Shown piece after piece: positions 15,450 to 21,387 of a stretch of DNA of 21,387 bases. The DNA is taken from contig CAMLQS010000041.1 of assembly GCA_946482165.1 (NCBI GenBank), forward strand, positions 1-21,387, read 5' to 3'. The notes under the pieces are model-generated. The model had not been told where the DNA came from and made no database searches. It saw only the letters and a list, made by a program, of their open reading frames with translations. Every line of letters starts with the position of its first letter. Positions within the stretch are counted from its first letter, which is position 1. The position numbers and the translations under genes are program-made. Source of the stretch: an uncultured Verrucomicrobiota bacterium. GTDB lineage: Bacteria; Verrucomicrobiota; Verrucomicrobiae; Opitutales; Opitutaceae.

Positions 15450-16529
15450 TCACAGCAGGGCGTTGAAGAGATAGCCGACGATGAGGATGCCGGCCGTCAC
15501 CACCCCGACGAAGGCCGCGATGAGCCGGGGCTTGAGCACCTTTCGCAGGATGATCAGTTCGGGCAGGGAGAGCCCGATGACGGACATCATGAACGCGAGC
15601 ACCGTGCCGAGCGCCGCGCCCTTGCCGAGCAACGCCTGCACGACCGGGATGATGCCGGCGGCGTTGGAATACATCGGCACCCCGAGGAGCACCGAGAGCG
15701 GCACCGACCACCAGGCGTCCTTGCCCATGATCGCGGCCATCGCGTTGGTCGGCACGAAGCCGTGGATGCCGGCGCCGACCGCGATACCGATCACGACATA
15801 GAGCCAGACGCGTCCGACGATATCGCGCACCGCCTCCCGGCCGGCGGCGACGCGAGCCTCAAAGCCCATCGGCGCATCCTCGGGCGCATTTGCCCGGGTT
15901 TGGGTCGCGTATACCCAGTCCTCGACGTGGCGCTCCAGCTTCAGCCGGCCGATGATCCAGCCCGCGAAAATCGCGATCATAAGCCCGGTGACGAGGTAGA
16001 GCGCCGCGACCTTCCATCCGAACAGCCCGAACAAAAGCACGAGGGCGATCTCGTTGACCATCGGGGCGGAAATCAAAAACGAGAAAGTCACGCCCAAGGG
16101 CACGCCGGCCGTGGCGAACCCGATGAAGAGCGGCACCGCCGAGCACGAGCAAAACGGGGTCACCACGCCGAGCAGGGCGGCGAGAACGTTCCCGGTGGAT
16201 TCCCGTTTGCCGGCGAGAATCGCCCGCGTGCGGTCCGGCGTGAAATACGAGCGCACGATGCCCACGCCGAAGACGACCAGCCCGAGCAACATCATCACCT
16301 TGGGCACCTCGTAGATGAAAAATTCCACCGCGCTCGCCAGGCGCGTGCCCGTCGTCAATCCCGGCACGCGATCCGTCAGCCAGTGCGCCGCCTCCGCGAG
16401 CCGGGAGTAGACCAGCCACCAAGCCGCGACCAGCGCCAGCCCGCCGACGGCGCGCTTCGGCCATCGCGCGAGCGTCTTGCCGGAGGGACCCGCCGCACGC
16501 TCCAACTTCACTGAATCGCCAAGAGACAT
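15450..16529 (-). CDS. ArsP_1/DUF318-family permease (YraQ-like), candidate organoarsenical efflux
   Basis: 359 residues, multi-pass inner-membrane protein. The family signature TPFCSCSAVPLFIGFATAGVP (Cys127, Cys129, from about 124) and the second motif near VPLSVLLGVPMYSNAAGIIPV are clear. The PF03773 family includes ArsP, which exports trivalent methyl- and aromatic arsenicals, and permeases of other metals. A near-perfect ArsR operator sits 8 bp upstream of the start (16538-16557), and an arsR gene is directly upstream, so arsenic-type control is well supported. The ArsM gene in the window would supply methylarsenite. Substrate assignment to MAs(III) or As(III) is inference; unlike single ArsP proteins it is accompanied by CXXC proteins, as in the broader permease/redox-disulfide clusters. 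Confidence 0.85.
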   Translation of the reverse strand: MSLGDSVKLERAAGPSGKTLARWPKRAVGGLALVAAWWLVYSRLAEAAHWLTDRVPGLTTGTRLASAVEFFIYEVPKVMMLLGLVVFGVGIVRSYFTPDRTRAILAGKRESTGNVLAALLGVVTPFCSCSAVPLFIGFATAGVPLGVTFSFLISAPMVNEIALVLLFGLFGWKVAALYLVTGLMIAIFAGWIIGRLKLERHVEDWVYATQTRANAPEDAPMGFEARVAAGREAVRDIVGRVWLYVVIGIAVGAGIHGFVPTNAMAAIMGKDAWWSVPLSVLLGVPMYSNAAGIIPVVQALLGKGAALGTVLAFMMSVIGLSLPELIILRKVLKPRLIAAFVGVVTAGILIVGYLFNALL

Positions 16530-16537
16530 TGTCTTAA

Positions 16538-16557
16538 ATTTCGCAATTCGGTGAAAT
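16538..16557. promoter_or_regulatory. ArsR operator copy 2, before permease gene
   Basis: ATTTCGC-AATTCG-GTGAAAT, an imperfect palindrome 18/20 identical to the copy before arsR (16911-16930). It lies between the arsR stop and the permease start, 8 to 28 bases upstream of the permease ATG, implying a separate ArsR-controlled promoter for the permease operon. Confidence 0.8.
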
Positions 16558-16574
16558 GTTTGGCGCGAAGAAAA

Positions 16575-16898
16575 TCACCCGCAGCAGCGCCGCACCTCCG
16601 CCGGTTCGCCTTTTGCGGCCGCGTCGAGGCAGGCCGAGAACGTGATGACGCACGGCATCGCGAGCCGGTAGTAAACCTGCTGGCCGCGTTTCTCATCGAT
16701 AAGGACCCCCGCCTTCTTGAGCACCGAGAGATGCCGCGACACCGCCGACCAACCGAGCCCGACCAGCTCCACCAGCTCGCATACGCAGCGCTCGCCGTCA
16801 CCCAGTGCCTCCGCGATCTGAAGTCGCGCCGGATTGCCCAAGGCCTTGAACACGGCCGAACGGTCTTTCCTGCGTTTTTGCGCTTTGGCCGGAGTCAT
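16575..16898 (-). CDS. arsR: ArsR-family metalloid repressor (operon of ArsP-type permease)
   Basis: 107 residues from ATG 16898; a TTG 21 bases upstream in frame would run into the operator and is less likely. Winged helix-turn-helix: FKALGNPARLQIAEAL (17-32), the recognition helix GWSAVSRHLSVLKKAGVL (49-66) and wing QQVYYRLA. Helix alpha-3 carries ERCVCEL (Cys38, Cys40), the classical ArsR arsenite site; extra cysteines at 83, 90, 105 and 106 may also ligate. Two operator copies flank the gene, one before it (autoregulation) and one before the downstream permease. It is divergent from the second arsR at 17043, the two starts being about 145 bp apart. Confidence 0.93.
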   Translation of the reverse strand: MTPAKAQKRRKDRSAVFKALGNPARLQIAEALGDGERCVCELVELVGLGWSAVSRHLSVLKKAGVLIDEKRGQQVYYRLAMPCVITFSACLDAAAKGEPAEVRRCCG

Positions 16899-16910
16899 GG
16901 TGAGACACTC

Positions 16911-16930
16911 ATTTCGCAATTCAGCGAAAT
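16911..16930. promoter_or_regulatory. ArsR operator copy 1, before arsR
   Basis: Perfect 7-bp inverted repeat ATTTCGC-N6-GCGAAAT, centred about 22 bases before the arsR start. Repeated with two changes at 16538-16557. The ArsR of this operon is the obvious ligand. Confidence 0.83.
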
Positions 16931-17013
16931 ACGCAACCCGTCAACCCCGCTGGCATCGACCATTCATGACGGAATAAGCCCGCCGCTTGGCGTCATGCAG
17001 CGGGGCTCATAGA

Positions 17014-17038
17014 TATATTATTCTGCTTTAGGAATATA
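17014..17038. promoter_or_regulatory. AT-rich inverted repeat before second arsR, probable operator/promoter
   Basis: TATATT (17014-17019) and AATATA (17033-17038) are perfect 6-bp mirror arms, and TATTC...GAATA (17019-17023, 17032-17036) gives an overlapping symmetry. It stands out in a GC-rich context immediately upstream of arsR, where a -10 element and autoregulatory site are expected. It differs from the ATTTCGC operator, suggesting that the two repressors have distinct targets. Confidence 0.55.
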
Positions 17039-17042
17039 CTCT

Positions 17043-17438
17043 ATGCGGCATTATTCGGGCATGAACCTCGTCCGCATCTACGAATGCCTCTGTGATCGGA
17101 CTCGTCTGCGCATCCTGAATCTTCTCCTGCAAGGCCCCCTTTGCGTTTGCCATGTTCAGGCCGTGCTTCGGGAGCCGCAGGTGAAGATCTCCAAGCACCT
17201 CGGCTACTTGAAACGCCACGGACTCGCGGAGTCCGAACGTTGCGCCAATCTCGTCATCTACCGCCTGCCGGCCAAGCGATCGCCCCAGCTCGTCGCAAAT
17301 CTCGCCTGCCTCCAGGACTGCGTCGCCGAGGAGAGCGTCTTTCGCGGCGACCTCGCGCGGCTGGAGAAACTTCGCGTGAATTTTGGACCCGACTGCCCGG
17401 ACTGCGTGCGCAATCCCGGCACGGCCTGTTCCGCCTGA
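17043..17438 (+). CDS. arsR: ArsR-family repressor, first gene of arsR-acr3-arsC
   Basis: 131 residues from ATG 17043, preceded by AGGA at suitable spacing; ATG 17061 (MNLVRIYECL) is an alternative that would leave more room after the AT-rich operator. Helix-turn-helix: IYECLCDRTRLRILNLLLQ, QVKISKHLGYLKRHGLAESER, then a wing ANLVIYRL. Arsenite-type site CVCHVQ (Cys34, Cys36); other cysteines at 15, 17, 67, 89, 93, 118, 121 and 129 make it very Cys-rich, including a CPDC tail. It leads the acr3-arsC genes, 60 bp upstream of acr3. It is diverged from the other ArsR in this window and clearly of another subgroup. Confidence 0.92.
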   Translation: MRHYSGMNLVRIYECLCDRTRLRILNLLLQGPLCVCHVQAVLREPQVKISKHLGYLKRHGLAESERCANLVIYRLPAKRSPQLVANLACLQDCVAEESVFRGDLARLEKLRVNFGPDCPDCVRNPGTACSA

Positions 17439-17498
17439 CGCCCATCCGCGCGGCATCCGATTTCGATGCCGCGCCCACTCCCCACACTTTCCCGCACC

Positions 17499-18554
17499 AT
17501 GAGCGACTCCGTAGCCAAGAACATGTCCTTCCTCGACCGTTACCTCACGGTCTGGATCTTCGCCGCGATGGGGCTCGGCGTGGCCCTGGCCCACTGGGTC
17601 GTCACCGATCCGGCGGCGTTCTTCGCGCCGATGACGGTGGGGACGACCAACCTGCCCATCGCCATCGGACTCATCCTCATGATGTATCCGCCGCTCGCGA
17701 AGGTGAAGTATGCGCAGCTCCCGAAGGTCTTCGCCGACACGCGCATCCTCGGCCTCTCGCTGGTGCAAAACTGGCTGGTCGGTCCGGTGCTCATGTTTCT
17801 CCTGGCCGTGGTGTTTCTGCGCGACCACCCCGACTACATGGTCGGCCTCATCCTCGTCGGCATCGCCCGCTGCATCGCGATGGTGCTCGTCTGGAACCAG
17901 CTCGCCAAGGGCAGCAACGAATACGCCGCGGGCCTCGTCGCGCTCAACAGCATCGCGCAGATCCTGTTCTACAGCGTCTTCGCGTGGGTCTTCATCACCG
18001 TGCTTCCGCCTTATTTCGGCATGGAAGGCCGCGTGGTGGAGATCGCGATGAAGGACATTTTCTGGAGCGTGATGATCTATCTCGGCATCCCCTTCGCCGC
18101 CGGCCTGCTCAGCCGCGTCATCCTCGTGCCGATGAAGGGCGAGGCATGGTATGAGGAAAAATTCATCCCGCGCATCTCGCCGATCACGCTCAGCGCGCTG
18201 CTCTTCACCATCGTGGTGATGTTCACCTATCAGGGAGAATCCATCGTGAGCATGCCGCTCGACGTGCTGCGCATCGCCCTGCCGCTTTCGCTCTACTTCG
18301 TGGCGATGTTTTTCGTTAGCTTCTTCCTGGCGAAGAAACTCGGCGCGGACTACCCGCGGGCCACGACGCTGGCGTTCACGTCGGCGGGGAATAATTTCGA
18401 GCTGGCCATCGCCGTGGCCATAGCGGTCTTCGGGCTCAATTCGCCTGTCGCCTTCGCCACCGTCGTGGGACCGCTGATCGAGGTGCCGGTCCTGATCGGC
18501 CTGGTGCATGTCGCGCTCCGCCTTCGCGCCCGCTTCGTCCCCGCCGCGCGCTGA
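17499..18554 (+). CDS. acr3: ACR3-family arsenite efflux permease
   Basis: 351 residues from ATG 17499 (context CCGCACCATG), ten predicted membrane segments. It begins [21 protein letters not shown], the usual ACR3 N-terminus. The key motif [21 protein letters not shown] (121-141) carries the essential Cys125 (equivalent to the conserved fourth-segment Cys), and [18 protein letters not shown] near residue 300 carries the conserved Glu. It exports arsenite from the cytoplasm using proton motive force. Genes arsR upstream and arsC downstream give the classical unit, with ArsC reducing arsenate to the exported arsenite. ACR3 is unrelated in sequence to the ArsB and ArsP families. Confidence 0.96.
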   Translation: MSDSVAKNMSFLDRYLTVWIFAAMGLGVALAHWVVTDPAAFFAPMTVGTTNLPIAIGLILMMYPPLAKVKYAQLPKVFADTRILGLSLVQNWLVGPVLMFLLAVVFLRDHPDYMVGLILVGIARCIAMVLVWNQLAKGSNEYAAGLVALNSIAQILFYSVFAWVFITVLPPYFGMEGRVVEIAMKDIFWSVMIYLGIPFAAGLLSRVILVPMKGEAWYEEKFIPRISPITLSALLFTIVVMFTYQGESIVSMPLDVLRIALPLSLYFVAMFFVSFFLAKKLGADYPRATTLAFTSAGNNFELAIAVAIAVFGLNSPVAFATVVGPLIEVPVLIGLVHVALRLRARFVPAAR

Positions 18555-18602
18555 TCTCGCCAACCACCGTCCGCCGTCCACTTCGCAGCCCTGTTTTCAT
18601 CC

Positions 18603-19052
18603 ATGCCAAAACCCACCGTCCTCATCCTCTGCACCGGAAACTCCTGTCGCAGCCAAATGGCCGAAGGTCTCCTGCGCGCCGCCGTCGGCGACCTCGTCGA
18701 AGTTGTCAGCGCGGGCTCAAAACCCGCCGGGCACCTGAACGCGCGCGCCGTGCAAGTGCTGGCGGAAATCGGCATCGACATCTCCGGCCACCGCTCAAAG
18801 TCGATGAACGAATTTTTGAACACGAAGATCGACACGGTCATCACGGTCTGCGGCAACGCCGACCATGCCTGCCCGATGTTCCCCGGTCAGGTGAACCGTC
18901 ACCACTGGGGCTTTGACGATCCCCACCACATCCAGGGCACCGAAGAAGAAATCATGGCGGCTTTCCGTCGCGTGCGCGACGAAATCGGCCGGGTGTTTGG
19001 CGCCTACGCGGCGGGTTTGAAAGAAGGCCGCGCCTTCGCGAGTCGCCTGTAA
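18603..19052 (+). CDS. arsC: Arsenate reductase, thioredoxin-coupled LMW-phosphatase type
   Basis: 149 residues. P-loop CTGNSCRS gives Cys10 and Cys15 with Arg16, and the second redox pair is Cys83 and Cys90 in [15 protein letters not shown], matching the Cys10/15/82/89 arrangement of Staphylococcus aureus ArsC. It reduces cytoplasmic arsenate to arsenite, cycling a disulfide cascade that is recycled by thioredoxin. The downstream HHWGFDDP segment is the usual acid loop with the catalytic Asp. It is 48 bp after acr3. No oddities. Confidence 0.96.
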   Translation: MPKPTVLILCTGNSCRSQMAEGLLRAAVGDLVEVVSAGSKPAGHLNARAVQVLAEIGIDISGHRSKSMNEFLNTKIDTVITVCGNADHACPMFPGQVNRHHWGFDDPHHIQGTEEEIMAAFRRVRDEIGRVFGAYAAGLKEGRAFASRL

Positions 19053-19105
19053 GATCGCGCGTTCTCTCGATATCGATACGCCAGTGCTTCCCGCCTTTGG
19101 GTGGA

Positions 19106-19124
19106 CGGGCGGGGAACCCGCCCG
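19106..19124. terminator. GC-rich hairpin between convergent arsC and sigma-factor genes
   Basis: Perfect 8-bp inverted repeat CGGGCGGG / CCCGCCCG with loop GAA. It lies about 55 bases past arsC and 57 bases past the opposing sigma gene, so it could stop transcription from both sides. No T-tract. Its core resembles the hairpin at 3193-3212, so a dispersed repeat is an alternative. Confidence 0.6.
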
Positions 19125-19180
19125 CGGCTCGGTTGATCGCGCCGAAAAACGGTGCGCAGGGACGCGCCCGCCCACCGGGT

Positions 19181-19783
19181 TCAAGCGCAGGCGCAGCCGG
19201 CGGGCGACGCGCGACGACGGCAATCGATCATCGTGCCGTAGGCGTCGAATTCGACGTGGCAGCATTTTTCCACGCGCTCCCGCACCATCTCGCGCGCCCG
19301 CTGCACCCGTGATTTCGCGGCGGACAAACCGAGACCGAGGTGCCGCGCGAGCTCCACCTGCGTCATGCCCTCGTATTCCGTCAGCAGGATCGCCTCGCGG
19401 TAGATGGGCGGCAGGGTTTTCACCACATCGCGCACATAGGCGGCGAGTTCGTCGCGCAGCCGGTCTTCCTCCAGCGTGACGACCGCGGACCGGCTCGAAT
19501 CTTCCGTCAAATCGGTCTCGCGAACCGACTCGGTCGGGCGCGATTTTCGGTAGTGATCGGCCACGACGTTGCGGGCGATCTGGAAAATCCAGCCCATCAC
19601 GCGACGATGATCCTTCACCTCCGGCAGACGGCGCAGCACGCGGATAAAAATCTCCTGCGTGAGATCGTCGGCCAGCGCGTCGTCGCGCACTCGCGCGCCG
19701 ACAAAACGCCGCACCGGATCGCGGAATCGAACAACCTGCTCGTTTTCGAGCGGTGCGGCGGAAGGCAGGGGCGGCGCGTCCAT
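19181..19783 (-). CDS. ECF sigma factor, SigZ-like, with Cys-rich C-terminus
   Basis: 200 residues from ATG 19783, which has AAGG at proper spacing and starts 8 bp after the arsM stop. Region 2 spans about 17-80 (VGARVRDDALADDLTQEIFIRVL...GWIFQIARNVVADHYRK) and region 4 about 115-170 (LPPIYREAILLTEYEGMTQVELARHLGLGLSAAKSRVQRAR). After region 4 comes a SigZ-type tail KCCHVEFDAYGTMIDCRRR with Cys174, Cys175, His176 and Cys188, then Cys197 and Cys199 at the end. SigZ-like factors often lie beside arsM; the Cys/His tail may bind metal or arsenite and so control activity. No anti-sigma gene is visible, which fits direct sensing. The arsenic-responsive idea is inference. Confidence 0.88.
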   Translation of the reverse strand: MDAPPLPSAAPLENEQVVRFRDPVRRFVGARVRDDALADDLTQEIFIRVLRRLPEVKDHRRVMGWIFQIARNVVADHYRKSRPTESVRETDLTEDSSRSAVVTLEEDRLRDELAAYVRDVVKTLPPIYREAILLTEYEGMTQVELARHLGLGLSAAKSRVQRAREMVRERVEKCCHVEFDAYGTMIDCRRRASPAGCACA

Positions 19784-19791
19784 GACAAACC

Positions 19792-20688
19792 TTATGCGCA
19801 GCAGGAAGGGCCGCAACACGCGGCGGCGCCGCCACCCGGCTTTAGCGCGGTGACTTCGGCGGCGAAGACTTTGGACTCGAAGCCGCGCTTGGATTCCCAA
19901 CTGGTGATGACTTCGTCGCTGTTGCCCTTGGCGCGGACGGCGATGTCGGTGAATCCGGCTTCTTGGAGGATGCGGATCAGCTCGTCGCGCAAGGTCGCGC
20001 CGGCGAGGCAACCGCTATGCAACGCCAGATCGCGCTTTACCTCTTCGCTCAACTCCTCGCGGGCCACCACGTCGGACACCGCGATGCGGCCGCCGGGGCG
20101 GAGCACGCGGAACGCCTCCTGGTAAACGGGCCGCTTGTCCGGGCACAGGTTGATGACGCAGTTGGAAATGATGACATCCACCGTGGCATCGGCCACGGGC
20201 AGCGCCTCGATTTCGCCGAGCCGAAACTCGACGTTGGTCCGTCCGCTTTTCTTGGCGTTGGCGCGCGCCTTCGCGACCATCTCCGCCGTCATATCCACCC
20301 CGATGACCCGTCCGTCCGGGCCCACGGCCCGCGCGGCGAGGAAGGCGTCGAAGCCGGCGCCGGAGCCGAGGTCCAACACGGTTTGGCCGGGCTTGAGCGA
20401 GGCGAGCGCGACGGGGTTGCCGCAGCCCAGGCCGAGGTTGGCCCCGTCCGGCACGGCGGACAGGTCTTCGTCGGAATAGCCGAGGGTGCGCGCCTGCGCG
20501 GCGGTGCCGCAGCAGCCGCCCGATGGGGCGGGCACGGCCGCCTCGGCGGCGGCAGCGGGAGCGGGGGAGCAGCAGCCGCCGGCTTTGGGCGCGCTTTCCG
20601 CGAGATTGAGGCCGTCCTTGGCGATGGCGCCGTAGCGGCGGCGGACTTCTTCCCGGAGCGTTTCAGGATCGTGCGAGGGGGTGTTCAT
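19792..20688 (-). CDS. arsM: Arsenite S-adenosylmethionine methyltransferase
   Basis: 298 residues from ATG 20688 ([23 protein letters not shown]), the usual ArsM start; longer upstream forms read into low-complexity sequence. SAM-binding motif [17 protein letters not shown] (104-120). Conserved arsenic-ligand cysteines are present: Cys60 in GGCCG, Cys89 in GLGCGNP, Cys177 in SNCVINL and Cys227 in SGCLAGA. The enzyme methylates As(III) in the cytoplasm to mono- to trimethyl arsenicals. Unusual are the extra vicinal pairs: Cys39-Cys40 in the N-terminal extension and Cys291-Cys292 and Cys296-Cys297 at the very C-terminus. The sigma factor follows after 8 bp and arsJ ends 61 bp upstream, so a single operon is likely. 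Confidence 0.95.
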   Translation of the reverse strand: MNTPSHDPETLREEVRRRYGAIAKDGLNLAESAPKAGGCCSPAPAAAAEAAVPAPSGGCCGTAAQARTLGYSDEDLSAVPDGANLGLGCGNPVALASLKPGQTVLDLGSGAGFDAFLAARAVGPDGRVIGVDMTAEMVAKARANAKKSGRTNVEFRLGEIEALPVADATVDVIISNCVINLCPDKRPVYQEAFRVLRPGGRIAVSDVVAREELSEEVKRDLALHSGCLAGATLRDELIRILQEAGFTDIAVRAKGNSDEVITSWESKRGFESKVFAAEVTALKPGGGAAACCGPSCCA

Positions 20689-20698
20689 ACACCAAGAA

Positions 20699-20727
20699 GA
20701 CGCGAAGGACGCCAAAAGGACGCAAAG
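20699..20727. repeat. Text-like GACGC(C)AAA repeat between arsJ and arsM
   Basis: The words GACGCGAAG, GACGCCAAAAG, GACGCAAAG follow each other in the 61-bp gap. The reverse complement reads CTTTGCGTCC-TTTTGGCGTC, a pattern common between genes of verrucomicrobial genomes (from memory). Non-coding. Confidence 0.6.
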
Positions 20728-20749
20728 AATCGCATCCCGGGGATGGAGA

Positions 20750-21387
20750 TTACTCGCCGTCGCCGGCCTTGACCGAGGCATGGGCGAGCTTTTCGGCGTG
20801 CAGGGCCTCGCGCGGCAGCTTGAGCGCGACCGCGGCGGCGGCCACGGAGAACGCGAACGCGCCCCACAAACAGCCGGACAGGCCGGCGACTTGGTAGAGC
20901 ACGCCGGAGAGCAGGCAGCCGACGAGGCGGCCGCCGGCGTTGGCCATGTAGTAGAAGCCGACATTGAGCGCGACCTTGTCGCCGTCGGTGTAGTCGAGAA
21001 TTAAATACGAGTGGACGGCGGAGTTGAGCGCGAAGACCGCGCCGAAGACGGCCAGCCCGCCCACGATGACGACGTTCGCGGGCATGCCCGCGGCGAGACC
21101 GAGCGGAATCGCCGCCGCCACGGCCGCCAGCGCGAAGGCGATGGCCGAGGCGGTTCCGCCGGCGGGCGCGCGCCCCCGCAGAATCGCCGGAGCCGCGCCC
21201 TGGATGATGCCGTAGCCGATCACCCAAAACGCCATGAACGCGCCGACCTGCGCAAAACTCCATCCGAGCACGCCGCGCAAAAACACCGGCACGCCCACGA
21301 CGAACCAGATGTCGCGCGCGCCGAAGAGGAAGAAGCGCGCGAGGCAAAGGACGTTGATCTCACGGCTCTTCGAGAGGAGCTCGCGCC
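20750..21387 (-). CDS. arsJ: ArsJ-family organoarsenical efflux permease, partial (N-terminus beyond right edge)
   Basis: The frame is open to the right edge, giving the C-terminal 212 residues of an MFS-fold protein; a Met at 21298 is internal, since the family-like segment [20 protein letters not shown] continues upstream of it. Other ArsJ-type stretches are [20 protein letters not shown] and [20 protein letters not shown] followed by [19 protein letters not shown]. ArsJ exports 1-arseno-3-phosphoglycerate made when a glyceraldehyde-3-phosphate dehydrogenase acts on arsenate, a route to arsenate resistance without reduction. The partner gapdh usually adjoins it, so it is expected just beyond the right edge. 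The arsM and sigma genes follow on the same strand. Confidence 0.88.
   Translation of the reverse strand, partial: RELLSKSREINVLCLARFFLFGARDIWFVVGVPVFLRGVLGWSFAQVGAFMAFWVIGYGIIQGAAPAILRGRAPAGGTASAIAFALAAVAAAIPLGLAAGMPANVVIVGGLAVFGAVFALNSAVHSYLILDYTDGDKVALNVGFYYMANAGGRLVGCLLSGVLYQVAGLSGCLWGAFAFSVAAAAVALKLPREALHAEKLAHASVKAGDGE

Noticed and set aside
17028..18581. A 517-codon minus-strand frame opposite arsR-acr3
   Set aside because: Charged low-complexity product; the plus strand encodes clear ArsR and ACR3.

Overview
The window is a GC-rich bacterial chromosome segment. Its gene families, its text-like low-complexity intergenic repeats and its near absence of Shine-Dalgarno sequences (many starts are preceded by a C-rich GCC-ATG context) suggest a Verrucomicrobiota lineage, perhaps Opitutaceae. 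That assignment is inference. There is no rRNA, tRNA or CRISPR array that I can see.

Layout. (1) 1-2901, minus strand, visibly lower in GC: a candidate defence or DNA-conflict module. It holds a GHKL (MutL/Hsp90/MORC-type) ATPase fused to a C-terminal PD-(D/E)XK-like nuclease domain, followed by two tiny coupled ORFs, one of which looks like the decapitated N-terminus of a type I methylase HsdM. A second restriction-endonuclease-like protein then runs off the left edge. (2) 3224-4723, minus: a SulP anion transporter with a STAS domain, flanked by repeat-rich intergenic DNA. (3) 5351-13431, plus: an Rrf2 regulator, then a three-subunit periplasmic molybdoenzyme in the order of ttrBCA/srdBCA (four-cluster Fe-S subunit, NrfD membrane subunit, large molybdopterin subunit), then an OprO/P-type anion porin and a TauE/SafE exporter. 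(4) 13457-16898, minus: an ArsR-headed set with an ArsP/DUF318 permease, a DUF4405 membrane protein, a CXXC mini-thioredoxin, a secreted thioredoxin and a CcdA-like protein. (5) 17043-19052, plus: arsR-acr3-arsC. (6) 19181-21387, minus: arsJ (cut by the right edge), arsM and a SigZ-type sigma factor.

How they fit together. The molybdoenzyme is best placed in the tetrathionate/selenate reductase (TtrA/SrdA) clade. The porin could admit an oxyanion to the periplasm, the NrfD protein would pass quinol electrons through the Fe-S subunit to the Mo site, and the TauE/SafE protein could export a sulfur product. Immediately beside it sit at least three separate arsenic strategies: reduction of arsenate by ArsC with ACR3 efflux; methylation by ArsM with a possible ArsP-type permease outlet and a thiol-relay operon; and ArsJ efflux of arseno-phosphoglycerate, which predicts a GAPDH gene just past the right edge. 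This raises the question of whether the respiratory enzyme itself acts on arsenate or selenate rather than tetrathionate.

The clearest regulatory signals are two near-identical ArsR operators (ATTTCGC-N6-GCGAAAT) in front of arsR and the permease, and a 15-bp perfect hairpin whose arm contains the start codon of the TauE/SafE gene.
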